DNA of 64,000 nucleotides from Streptomyces lincolnensis (GTDB lineage Bacteria > Actinomycetota > Actinomycetes > Streptomycetales > Streptomycetaceae), in contig NZ_CP016438.1 of NCBI RefSeq assembly GCF_001685355.1, positions 124,001-188,000 on the forward strand. The letters are read 5' to 3'. Shown here one piece after another: positions 25,850 through 34,468 of the stretch. The notes under the pieces are model-generated. The model had not been told where the DNA came from and ran no database searches. It saw nothing but the letters and a program-made list of their open reading frames with translations. Each line of letters starts with the position of its first letter. The stretch's first letter is position 1. Position numbers and translations under genes: made by a program.

Positions 25850-27094
25850 ATGGGTGGACGTGACGGGCACGCGGTGTCACGCAGGCAGGCGCTCAGGCTG
25901 GCCGGGACGGGCCTCGGCCTGGCCGTGCTGGGGGCAGGCGCATGGGGGTGCACCCCCGAGGAGGAAACGGGCGCGTCGGGCGGCGGCACAACTCCCGGCG
26001 GCAAGGGTGGTGACACCGACAAGGGCGGTGACACCTTCACCACCCCGCCCCCGGGCACCGCGCCCAAGCCGCTGTGGCAGCAGAAGACAGCCAACGACGA
26101 CCTGGCCGGGATCCACGCGCTCGCGGTCATCGGGAACACGGTCGTGGTGTCGGGTGACCCGCTGGTGGGGCGTGACGCCGCCAGCGGCAAGGAGAAGTGG
26201 TCACGGCCGGGCGTCACCATTCCCGGCGCCAAGCTGATCACCGGTGGCGGGACGCTCTATCTCGCCAGCGCCGAGTACGACGGCGACGTCGTGGGCCTGG
26301 ATCCGGCCACGGGCAAGGAGACCTGGCGCAGCCGCCTGGGCAAGGAGTACGAGCAGCCGCGCCCCATCGCGGCCGACGACCGCCACGTCTACGTCCTCGC
26401 CGGGATCCTGGAGGAGGACTCCTCGTCGCCGACCAACGTGATCGCCGCGATCGACACCACCTCCGGCAAGATCGCCTGGCGTGAGCAGCGTGACAAGGGG
26501 ACCGAGGAGTTCGGCATCACCGCCGCGGTCGTCGGCGGGCGTCTCGCGTACACCGACTACCGGAAGAACGTGACCGTCCGCGACGCGGCGACGGGCCGGC
26601 AGCTCTGGACGAAGAAGATCGGCAGGTCCAACTACTACCGATTCGCCGTGCACGAGGACCTGGTGATCGTGCCGGACGGGGAGCGGCTGCGGGCGTTCGC
26701 GCTGGCCGCGGGCACGGAACGCTGGTCGCTGGCGAATGAGAAGTTCACCTGGTTCAACGATCCGCAGGTCCTGGACGGGGTGCTCTACGCCTCCGACAGC
26801 GCGTACGGCATGTGGGCGGTGAACCCCGCTACGGGCAAGCGGATCTGGCACAACAAGGACCTGGTGGGCTCGGCTGCGGAGGCGTGGCAGTTCGCCAAGG
26901 TGGGCGGCACGTTGTACGGCGCGACCGAGCACGACAAAAACGGCGGCGTGCACGCCTTCGACGCGGCGACCGGGAAGCTGCGCTGGACGTGCAACGACAA
27001 CACCGGTGACAGCGAGAAGTGGTACGTGGTCGCGGCGGGCAAGCGGCTGGCCGCGATGCACGCCAAGCGGCTGTACGCGCTGCCGGCCGTCTGA
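25850..27094 (+). CDS. PQQ-type beta-propeller lipoprotein
   Basis: The 414-residue protein has a twin-arginine signal (SRRQALRLAGTGLGLAVLGA) with a lipobox ending at Cys about residue 34, then a Gly/Thr-rich linker and seven-blade propeller repeats of the type GxxxWxx: AASGKEKWSRP, ATGKETWRSR, TSGKIAWREQ, ATGRQLWTKK, ATGKRIWHNK, ATGKLRWTC. It would be exported folded by Tat and anchored to the outer face of the membrane. PQQ binding itself is not evident; such propellers also act as scaffolds like BamB. ATG 25850 follows GGGGAAA. Intact, single gene. Confidence 0.85.
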   Translation: MGGRDGHAVSRRQALRLAGTGLGLAVLGAGAWGCTPEEETGASGGGTTPGGKGGDTDKGGDTFTTPPPGTAPKPLWQQKTANDDLAGIHALAVIGNTVVVSGDPLVGRDAASGKEKWSRPGVTIPGAKLITGGGTLYLASAEYDGDVVGLDPATGKETWRSRLGKEYEQPRPIAADDRHVYVLAGILEEDSSSPTNVIAAIDTTSGKIAWREQRDKGTEEFGITAAVVGGRLAYTDYRKNVTVRDAATGRQLWTKKIGRSNYYRFAVHEDLVIVPDGERLRAFALAAGTERWSLANEKFTWFNDPQVLDGVLYASDSAYGMWAVNPATGKRIWHNKDLVGSAAEAWQFAKVGGTLYGATEHDKNGGVHAFDAATGKLRWTCNDNTGDSEKWYVVAAGKRLAAMHAKRLYALPAV

Positions 27095-27222
27095 GCCGAC
27101 GGAGGCGGGCGGGTGGCGCGGCGGCGGGAGCCTGACCACGCCCGGCGTCGGCCGCAGGACAGGGCAGGGCATCATAGGCCGGGCCGTGGGAGGCGCGGCG
27201 GGGCGCGCGGCAGCCGTTCCTT

Positions 27223-28056
27223 GTGGGGCAAACGACCGGCACACTCAGTGACCGGACCGGGCTACTGTGCCCGTCGTACAGGGGGGGCGAGCGCAGCCAC
27301 TTCAACGAACGCGACACCGCCCTCTTCCCCACCCGCTCCGGCGTCATCGGACTGCTCGCCGCCGCCCTGGGACGCCGCCGCGGCGAGAGCCTCGACGACC
27401 TCGCCCGCCTGCCCATCACGGTCCGCACCGACCGGCCCGGCGTCCTCCTGCGCGACCTGCACACCGTCGGCGGCGGTCTGCCCGCCAAGGCCACCGTCAC
27501 CACCGCCGAGGGCAAGAAACGCAGCGGTGCCACCGGCACCCTCCTGACACACCGCAACTACCTCGCCGACGCCGCCTTCACCCTCGCCCTCACCGCCGAC
27601 GACACCGGCCTGCTCACCGACGCCGCGACGGCCCTCGCCTCCCCGCACTCGCCTCCCTACCTCGGACGCCGCTCCTGCCCACCCCAAGGACCCTTCCTCC
27701 TGGGCCACTTCGAAGACGTCCTGCACCACCTCGTCCACCTGCCCATCGCCTCGCCCCCACCCGCACACGACACGCGCGGCGTCGAGTTCCTCTCCGACCG
27801 CCCCCTCGACCACCTGCCTGCACCGGAAGGCAGCACCCGACCGGACACCGAGACCGGCGCCCACCCGGCCAGCGAGGTCAACGACCAGCCACGCACCTTC
27901 CACTCGCGCCACCGCGCCTACCGCGCCCGCCCCCTGTACCGGCGCACCCTCCACCTGCCCGCCCACCAGCACACCGGCCTGGGCACCGACCATCTCCGCA
28001 CCCTCACCTCCTACCTCAACGAGCACCTCAACCAACCCGAAGGGAGCCCCCGTTGA
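27223..28056 (+). pseudogene. cas5e: Type I-E Cas5e with damaged N-terminus
   Basis: From about residue 24 the protein is clearly Cas5e/CasD: ERSHFNERDTALFPTRSGVI and GLLAAALGRRRGESLDDLA, then the internal HRNYLADAAFTLAL and YLGRRSCPPQGPFLLG, and a normal C-terminal region. The expected first strand and the G-P-L-Q-S-W motif are missing or scrambled (LCPSYRGG), and no upstream cas7 exists. A join near 27240 probably removed the start together with cas3, cse1, cse2 and cas7. It overlaps the cas6e start by four bases, as in intact operons. Confidence 0.75.
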
Positions 28057-28713
28057 GCGTCTGGCTGACCCGCCTCATCCCCAACCCCCGCTCCCAGGAG
28101 GGCGGCCGCGACCTCGCCGGCAGCACAGCGGCAATGAACCTGCACCACCGGCTCATGTCCCTGTATCCCTCCGCCGCCGGACCCGACCCCCGCGCCCAAT
28201 TCGGCGTCTGCTTCCGCATCGACGACACCCCCGCAGGACCGCACATCCTCCTGCAAAGCACCCACCAGCCCGACCTCACTCAACTCCCCGACGGCTACGG
28301 CACCACCCAAAGCCGCCCCCTCGACGCCCTCCTCGACGCTCTCAAACCCGGCCTGACCATCCGCTACCGCTGCGCCGCCGGCCCCATGCGCAAACCCGGT
28401 GCCACCACGCGCCCTCTACAACCTCCCCGCCGTCATCCCCCTCACCGGCGCCCACGCCGACGAATGGTGGATCCGCCAAGCCGACACCGTCGGCCTCAAA
28501 CCCCTCACCCTCAACTCCCACCCCCTCGACGCCGCCCGCACACCCATGTCGGGCAGCCCACAACGCATCCACCACGCCCGCACCCGCTTCGACGGTTCCG
28601 CCACCATCACCGACTCCGACCTCCTCCGCCAGAAGATCACCGACGGCATCGGCCGCGGCAAGGCCTACGGCTGCGGCCTCCTCAGCATTGCCCCGGCAAG
28701 GAACACTCCATGA
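28053..28713 (+). pseudogene. cas6e: Type I-E Cas6e with one frameshift
   Basis: A TTG start at 28053 opens MSVWLTRLIPNPRSQEGGRD and continues to RCAAGPMRKPGATTR. Near 28400-28410 the Cas6e reading switches to the +1 frame and resumes as ALYNLPAVIPLTGAHADEWW through to GRGKAYGCGLLSIA, the glycine-rich end typical of crRNA-processing Cas6e. A single-base indel restores a continuous protein of about 220 residues. The stop overlaps the cas1e start (ATGA at 28710). Confidence 0.8.
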
Positions 28714-29710
28714 CCCGCCCCGCCCCCGCACCAAGCACTGAACGCACCCCCGGCCAGGCACGACGCAAACTCGCAGCCCCCACCGTCGCGATGCTCCCCC
28801 CGCATCGCCGACTCCCTCTACTTCCTCTACCTCGACATCGTGCGCGTCCACCAGGACGACACCGGAGTCCGCGCCGAGGTGACCAGCGAACAACGCGGCA
28901 CGGAAACGGTCTACTTACCTACCGCCGCCCTGAGCTGCGTCCTTCTCGGGCCCGGCACCTCCATCACCGCCCGCGCGCTCGCCACCTTCGCCCGCCAGGG
29001 CACCACGGTCGTCATCTCCGGCTCAGGCGGAGTCCGAACATACGCCGCGGCGCTCCCTGACTCCCTGACCACCGCCTGGCTCGAACGCCAGACCCGGGCC
29101 TGGGCCGACGACGACCGCCGCCTGGCCGTAGCCACCGCCATGTACGAGAAACAATTCGGAACCGGCACCGTCCCGCCCGGCACGAGCACCGCCCAACTCC
29201 GCAGACTCGAAGGCCAACGCGTCAAAGCCCACTACCGCCTCCTCGCCCAGCAGTACCGCATCGGGCCGATTCCGCCGCGCCTACGACCCCGCGTCCTGGG
29301 ACACCCAGGACCCGGTCAACCTCGCCCTCTCCTCCACCAACACCTGCCTCTACGGAATCGTCCACGCTGCGATCCTCGCCCTCGACTGCTCACCGGCTCT
29401 CGGATACGTTCACAGCGGCAAGCAACAGGCCCTCGTCTACGACATCGCCGACCTGTACAAAGCCGACCTCGCGATCCCCCTAGCCTTCTCGCTCCACAAC
29501 TCCACCAACCCCGAAGGCGAAGCCCGGCGCTCCTTTCGCGACGGCCTGCGCCTGTTCAAACTCCTCCCGCAAATCGTCACCGACATCCAGGAACTCCTCG
29601 ACCCCGGATCCAGCCGGGACGTCCCCGATCTCGAGGAGCAACTTGTCGACTTGTGGGACCCGGTGACCGGACCCGTCCCCGGCGGGGTCAACCATGCAAC
29701 CGATACGTGA
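28710..29710 (+). pseudogene. cas1e: Type I-E Cas1e with two frameshifts
   Basis: The frame starts MTRPAPAPSTERTPGQARRK. A C-run at about 28795-28801 holds one extra C, after which Cas1 continues as RIADSLYFLYLDIVRVHQDD in the next frame. A second extra base near 29269 (GGG for GG) shifts again, after which FRRAYDPASWDTQDPVNLAL and ALDCSPALGYVHSGKQ follow, keeping the metal-ligand His and Asp (YVHSG, YDIADLYKAD). Three pieces together cover the full integrase length to TGA 29708-29710. Confidence 0.85.
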
Positions 29711-29746
29711 CCGCCGACGCCGCGCGAAGAGGAAGAGCACGCCGCC

Positions 29747-29950
29747 ATGGCCTCCATGATCACTACCTCGGCCACCGCAGTCCCGGACCACCTACGCGGC
29801 GCCCTCACCCGCTGGCTCATCGAAGTAACACCAGAGTTGTATGTGGGCACCGTCTCAGCCGTTCTGACGTCGCAGGTCAGGAAGAGTGCTCTCCGCGCGA
29901 GCGGAGGTGATCCGGGTCGTCGGGGCGCCGTTCATGTGCTCTCCGCGTGA
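29747..29950 (+). pseudogene. cas2e: Type I-E Cas2e, truncated after 38 residues
   Basis: The first 38 residues (MASMITTSATAVPDHLRGAL, TRWLIEVTPELYVGTVSA) are typical Cas2e. After about 29860 the frame enters what looks like CRISPR leader and repeat DNA and stops at 29950. About 60 residues are missing, so a deletion joined cas2e to the leader end. Confidence 0.8.
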
Positions 29951-29964
29951 GCGGAGGTGAACTG
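29886..29964. CRISPR. Two-repeat CRISPR relic (type I-E)
   Basis: Repeat 1 (29886-29914, GTGCTCTCCGCGCGAGCGGA then GGTGATCCG) and repeat 2 (29936-29964) agree at 25 of 29 positions, and both have the CTCCGC/GCGGAG stem usual for actinobacterial I-E repeats. The spacer between is only 21 bases (29915-29935) instead of about 32. No further repeats follow. The repeat divergence and short spacer indicate a decaying array. Confidence 0.8.
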
Positions 29965-30568
29965 AATCGGCGCTTCATCGGGTGGGTTCCTGTGTTGCGG
30001 GTGTGTGCAGCCGCGCCCCGTACGGCTCTGCGCGAAACCGAAGCGTTCCTTCGGTCAGTTTCCAGTACGGGCAGTTTCTCCCGCACCGCAGTCGACGCCT
30101 GGCCCCGATCCAAGGCTCCGCACGGCACCTTGATCGGCCGGCGCCACTCCGTCGCCCACCTCTGCGGTCTCGGGTTGAATGACACCGGAGCAGCCCCTTC
30201 CGATTCCCTGCGTCCTGCCAGCGTCCCGAATACGGTGCCCAGCCGCTCACAGAGGCCACTTGCGGCCATCTACCCGACTACGAGACACACCATCGATGCA
30301 GGTCAGGGGCAGTTCGAACTACCGTGGTAGCAACGCTGTTGAACTCACGCGCAGTCCGTTGCTCCGCTCCAGGATGAAATTCGCTCCCCGCCTCTCGGCA
30401 TGCGGCTGGCCGCAGTGGGATCTGGAACGCCTTGGCCGCACGCCGTCGGGTGCGCCGAGGTGATGCGGCATCAAGCCAAAGAGGCCCAAGCTCCGTTGGC
30501 CCTCTTCCGGGATCGGTGCGTCGCCCATATCCTCGTGCGCCGGTGGTTACCTACGGTAAGGGGTAGCG
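29965..30568. other. Gene-free stretch
   Basis: About 600 bp between the CRISPR relic and the FAD oxidoreductase. No gene recognised on either strand. A small dyad TTACCTACGGTAA lies at 30546-30558, 11 bases before the next start. Confidence 0.4.
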
Positions 30569-32332
30569 ATGGGCGGCACCACACGCAGAGGATTCCTGGG
30601 TTCGGCCGCGGCCGCCGGCGGCGGGGTCGCCCTCGCGACCCCCCAACGGGCCGCGGCCCGGAACGGCGCCGCCCCACAGACCGTGGCCGTACTGGGCGGA
30701 GGCGTCGCCGGGCTCTCGGCCGCCCACGAACTCGCCGAACGCGGCTTCCGGGTCACGGTCTACGAACGCAAGGCGCTGGGCGGCAAGGCCCGCAGCATGG
30801 ACGTACCGGACAGCGCCACGGGCGGCCGCGGCCCCCTGCCCGGGGAGCACGGCTTCCGCTTCATCCCCGGCATCTACCACAACCTGCCCGACACCATGCG
30901 GCGCATCCCCTTCCCCGGCAACCCCAACGGTGTCCACGACAACCTCGTCGCCCCCAAGGAGATGCTGTTCGCCCGGTCGGGCGGCCGCGAGGACATCCGG
31001 ATCCCGCTTCCGTGGCCCGGCAACACCCCGGCCGAACTCACCCCCGACGAGATCCGCCGCGCCCTCACCTCGGTCCTGGACACCGCCTTCAACCTCCCCC
31101 TCCACGAGGCCCTCTACTTCGCCAACCGCTTCCTGGTCTTCCTCACCAGCTGCGATGAACGCCGCGACGAGACCTGGGAGCAGATGCCGTGGTGGGAGTT
31201 CGTACGGGCCGGACGGATGTCGTACGACTACCAGCGGATCCTCGCCATTGGCATCACCCGCAACATCGTGGCCACCAAGGCGGAAGAGGCCAGCACCCGT
31301 ACCGTCGCCACCCTGCTGGAGGCCTTCGCCTTCAACCTCCTCGGGCGGGGCGCGGACGGACCGCTGGACCGGATCCTCAACGCGCCCACCAACGAGGCCT
31401 GGATCGACCCCTGGGTGACGTACCTGAAGTCACTCGGGGTCGAGTTCCACATCGGCTGGACCGTACGGGACCTGATCCTGGACACGGGCCGGATCGCCGG
31501 CGCCGTCGTTGAGGACCCGGGTGGTGCCCGCCGGACTGTCACCGCCGACCACTACATCTCGGCCATGCCGGTCGAGCACGCGCGCCGCACCTGGAACTCC
31601 GCCGTGCGCGCCGCCGATCCCCAACTGGCCGAGTGCGACCGGCTGGAGACGGACTGGATGACCGGCATCCAGTTCTATCTGACCGAACGTACGCCGATAC
31701 TGCACGGCCACCTCGACCTCATCGACTCCCCCTGGTCGCTGACCGCGATCGCCCAGGCCCAGCACTGGCCGGGCCACGACTTCCCTGCCGACTTCGGCGA
31801 CGGCACGGTCGCGGACTGTCTGTCCGTGGACGTCTCCGAGTGGGACCAGCCGGGCATCCTGTACGGCAAGACCGCCAAGCAGTGCACCCGCGCCGAAGTC
31901 GCCCGCGAGGTGTGGGCGCAGTTGAAGGCGGCGCTCAATGACAGCGGCCGTACGGTCCTGAAGGACTCCGTGCTGCACTCCTGGTTCCTCGATCCGGCTG
32001 TCGACGGCCTCGGCACTCCGAACCCGGTCAACGAGGAGCAGTTGCTCATCCATCCGACAGGGACCTTCCACCACCGTCCGCGATCGGCTACGAAGATCCC
32101 CAACCTCTTCCTGTCCGGCGACTATGTGGCCGTGCCCATCGATCTGGCCACCATGGAAGGCGCCAACACCTCGGCCCGGCTGGCCGTCAACGCCCTGCTG
32201 GACGGGATCGGTTCGGCCGCGGAACGCTGCACCGTCACCCCGCTGTACCGGCCCCCCGAGTTCGAGCGGATCAAACGCCACGACCGCACCCGTTACCTCC
32301 TTCGACTGCCGAATATCTTCGATGTCGGTTGA
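30569..32332 (+). CDS. Tat-exported FAD-dependent amine oxidase/phytoene-desaturase-type oxidoreductase
   Basis: The 587-residue protein has a twin-arginine signal (TTRRGFLGSAAAAGGGVALA) and then the FAD dinucleotide motif VAVLGGGVAGLSAAHELAER and E in VYERKALGGKARS, followed by the R-G-P-L-P-G-E-H-G-F-R-F block typical of the hydroxysqualene dehydroxylase/carotenoid-desaturase superfamily. A C-terminal FAD-site motif, IPNLFLSGDYVAVPIDLATM and EGANTSARLA, is intact. The export signal is unusual for a desaturase and suggests action outside the cytoplasm. The substrate is unknown. It has its own start at ATG 30569; GTAAGGGG precedes it. Confidence 0.85.
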   Translation: MGGTTRRGFLGSAAAAGGGVALATPQRAAARNGAAPQTVAVLGGGVAGLSAAHELAERGFRVTVYERKALGGKARSMDVPDSATGGRGPLPGEHGFRFIPGIYHNLPDTMRRIPFPGNPNGVHDNLVAPKEMLFARSGGREDIRIPLPWPGNTPAELTPDEIRRALTSVLDTAFNLPLHEALYFANRFLVFLTSCDERRDETWEQMPWWEFVRAGRMSYDYQRILAIGITRNIVATKAEEASTRTVATLLEAFAFNLLGRGADGPLDRILNAPTNEAWIDPWVTYLKSLGVEFHIGWTVRDLILDTGRIAGAVVEDPGGARRTVTADHYISAMPVEHARRTWNSAVRAADPQLAECDRLETDWMTGIQFYLTERTPILHGHLDLIDSPWSLTAIAQAQHWPGHDFPADFGDGTVADCLSVDVSEWDQPGILYGKTAKQCTRAEVAREVWAQLKAALNDSGRTVLKDSVLHSWFLDPAVDGLGTPNPVNEEQLLIHPTGTFHHRPRSATKIPNLFLSGDYVAVPIDLATMEGANTSARLAVNALLDGIGSAAERCTVTPLYRPPEFERIKRHDRTRYLLRLPNIFDVG

Positions 32333-32479
32333 CAGCCATGCTGAACCCGTCCCCGGCGACGGGAATCCCTGGGCTCTCCCGATGCTCCGGCGAATCAGCG
32401 CCTGTTTCGGTACACCGGCAGGCCGCCCTGAAGGCCATCGACCGGCTGGAGCTGCGGAGCCACCCGGTCATAGACGCAC

Positions 32480-32833
32480 GGTCCCTTCGCGCCAAGGCGA
32501 GGACGGCGGCCGCGTACGCGCGGGATCGGTCCCAGACGGCAAAGTAGTCGGTCTGCAGCTGGTCGAACTCCTCGTCCCGGCCGGGCTGGACGCGCATGCC
32601 GTCGCCGCGGCCGAGGAGCAGGTTGGCGCGGCGGCGGCAGGCGAAGAGGCGGCCGCTTTCCGCCCGCACGCCGGGCGAGCAGTGTGTGGGCCGCGCGCAG
32701 CAAGGCGGCGTCGTGTGCCTTGCTCAGGACGACAGCGACCCGCAGCTCGCGGTCCGAAGCCTTGTATTCGGGTGTCTGCATGTAGGCGCGGAGCCGACGC
32801 TCGTACTCGGCCGGCTCGAGTTCATTAACAGCG
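32480..32833 (-). pseudogene. Frameshifted gene of unknown function
   Basis: One frame gives LEPAEYERRLRAYMQTPEYK, ASDRELRVAVVLSKAHDAAL and RAAHTLLARR. After a small insertion near 32665-32680 another frame gives AESGRLFACRRRANLLLGRG and DEEFDQLQTDYFAVWDRSRA. Together they look like one helical cytosolic protein. The reading begins beside the start of the divergent TPR gene and has no start codon of its own. Confidence 0.45.
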
Positions 32834-33840
32834 ATGGAACGCCGCACCTTCCTGACGATCTCCGGCACCGCCCTGTCCGCTCTGGCCGCGGACTGGGCCG
32901 GCGGCCCTGCAAGTGCGCTCGCCCAAGCCCGCGACGGCAAACCCATCGGCGAAGAGCTCGTCGCCTTCCTGGAAGACTCCACCCGGCACCTGGCCGGCCT
33001 GCCCACCGAGCAGCGACAGCACACCCCCGCGCTCCTGGACGCCCACCTCGCCGCGGTGACCGATCTGCTCGAGACCGGCCGCTATACGCCCGCCCTCGGG
33101 CTGCGCCTGCACACCCTGGCGGCCTCCCTCTCCCAGACCGTCGCCTGGCACGCCTTCGATCTGCGCCGCCACACCCACGCCAGCCAGAGCTGGATCGCGG
33201 GCCTGCACAACGCGCACGCAGCCGGGGACCGCGATATGGGCGCCGGGCTGTTGGGCGACCTCGCCTACCAAGCCGCCTGGCGCCGCGACCACACCACCGC
33301 CGCCAACATCCTCCACCACGCCCTGACCCGAGCCCAGAATCCCGCCGCCCGCTGCCTGCTCCAACTGCGCCTGGCCCGCACCCTCGCCGCACGCGGCGAC
33401 CGCAGTGAACGCGGCGCCGTGCTCCGGGCCCTCGCCGCGGCCGAGCACCACCTCGACGACGCCGGCACCGACCGGCCCGCCTGGTGCGCCTGGGTCTCCG
33501 AGGCCGACCTCGCCGTCGACTCCGGACAAGCCCTCCTCGACCTCGGCGACACCAGCCGCGCCCACCACCTCATCAGCGAAGGCGAACGCCTGCTGCCACC
33601 TGACCGGGACAAAACCAAGGGCGTCTTCCTCGCCTACCGCGCCGCGAGCTACCTCGACCTGAAAGAACCCGAACCCGCCGCGGCCGCCGCAGCCGCCGCA
33701 ACCCAGTCACTGCTCCTTCCCCGCCGCATCGGAGCGCCCCGCTGCGCCCGCCTCATCGACGACCTACTCCCCCGTTTCGAGCCCTACGCCCGCACGCAAG
33801 GCGTTCGGGAGCTCTTCCAACTGGCCGCTGCCCAGCCCGA
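32834..33840 (+). pseudogene. TPR-type regulator missing its HTH domain and its tail
   Basis: The coding pattern begins MERRTFLTISGTALSALAAD, a segment that in Streptomyces regulators follows an N-terminal XRE-type HTH of about 90 residues; that part is absent. The helical repeats (LTRAQNPAARCLLQLRLART, DSGQALLDLGDTSRAHHLIS) run to VRELFQLAAA at about 33830. After that, the frame continues into foreign sequence, so the natural end has also been replaced. Whether a product is made from ATG 32834 is doubtful. Confidence 0.6.
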
Positions 33841-33871
33841 GATCCGCTCGGGCTCGTACGGTCACAGAGTG

Positions 33872-34003
33872 CGGAAACCCAAGAGGATCCCGACGAGCGC
33901 GCCGGCCAGGAGGAACGGGCCGAACGGGATGGCCGTCTTGCGTCCGGCGCGCCGCGCGAGGATGAGGGCGATGCCGTACAGCGCGCCAAGCAGGTACGAC
34001 GCA
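33872..34003 (-). pseudogene. Prepilin-peptidase (A24) C-terminal fragment
   Basis: On the minus strand, 43 residues read YLLGALYGIALILARRAGRK and then TAIPFGPFLLAGALVGILLG and stop. I-P-F-G-P-F-L is the conserved membrane motif near the end of type IV prepilin peptidases. Everything upstream is missing and replaced by transposase sequence. Confidence 0.65.
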
Positions 34004-34163
34004 CGTCCAGCACGTCCTGACCGCACTCGCGATCAACGTCGAGCGGCTGAGCCTCCAAGAGCCCGTCGGCCACTCCTACCGGCCCCGCCCTCCCACGGCG
34101 TTCCAGCAGTACCTCGACGCACGCGGCCTGCCCCGCCCCCTGTGGCGGCGGCAAGGAGAGTGA
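34002..34163 (+). pseudogene. IS1182-type transposase C-terminal fragment
   Basis: Fifty-three residues including HVLTALAINVERLS and YRPRPPTAFQQYLDARGLPR match the last part of IS1182-family transposases, ending at TGA 34161-34163. No other part of the element is present. Confidence 0.65.
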
Positions 34164-34468
34164 CCCCGGATCTCAAGATTCCCAACAGCGCCGCTCAGTG
34201 CTCATGTCGGCCGTGGACGACCGTTCCGCCTGCCCAATTCCCTGCCAGGGAACCGACGTGCAATGGTCGCCCGTGGGGGTGGCCGATGGTTGCCACGCCC
34301 GGTTCCCGGAGACCGCCGCGGAGGCGCCCGGGCCGACGGTGTCGGCCCCGTAGTCTCAACTCGGACAGCAGGGAACAAGTGACCCGTCGGTAGCTTTCGG
34401 GGCTTCGCGATGGTGGTTTCCTTCGGCTGGCGGGGCACGTCCGGCCGACCACCCTGCACAATCTGAAC
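34164..34468. other. Gene-free stretch
   Basis: About 300 bp before the LuxR-type regulator; presumably holds its promoter. No other feature seen. Confidence 0.35.

Noticed and set aside
27267..29060. 597-codon plus-strand frame across the cas genes
   Set aside because: Mostly Pro/Arg/His-rich out-of-frame reading of cas5e; only two parts of it (cas6e first half, cas1e first 30 residues) are real, because of frameshifts.
29877..30269. 130-codon minus-strand frame over the CRISPR relic
   Set aside because: It reads through both CRISPR repeats and has atypical composition; treated as a shadow.
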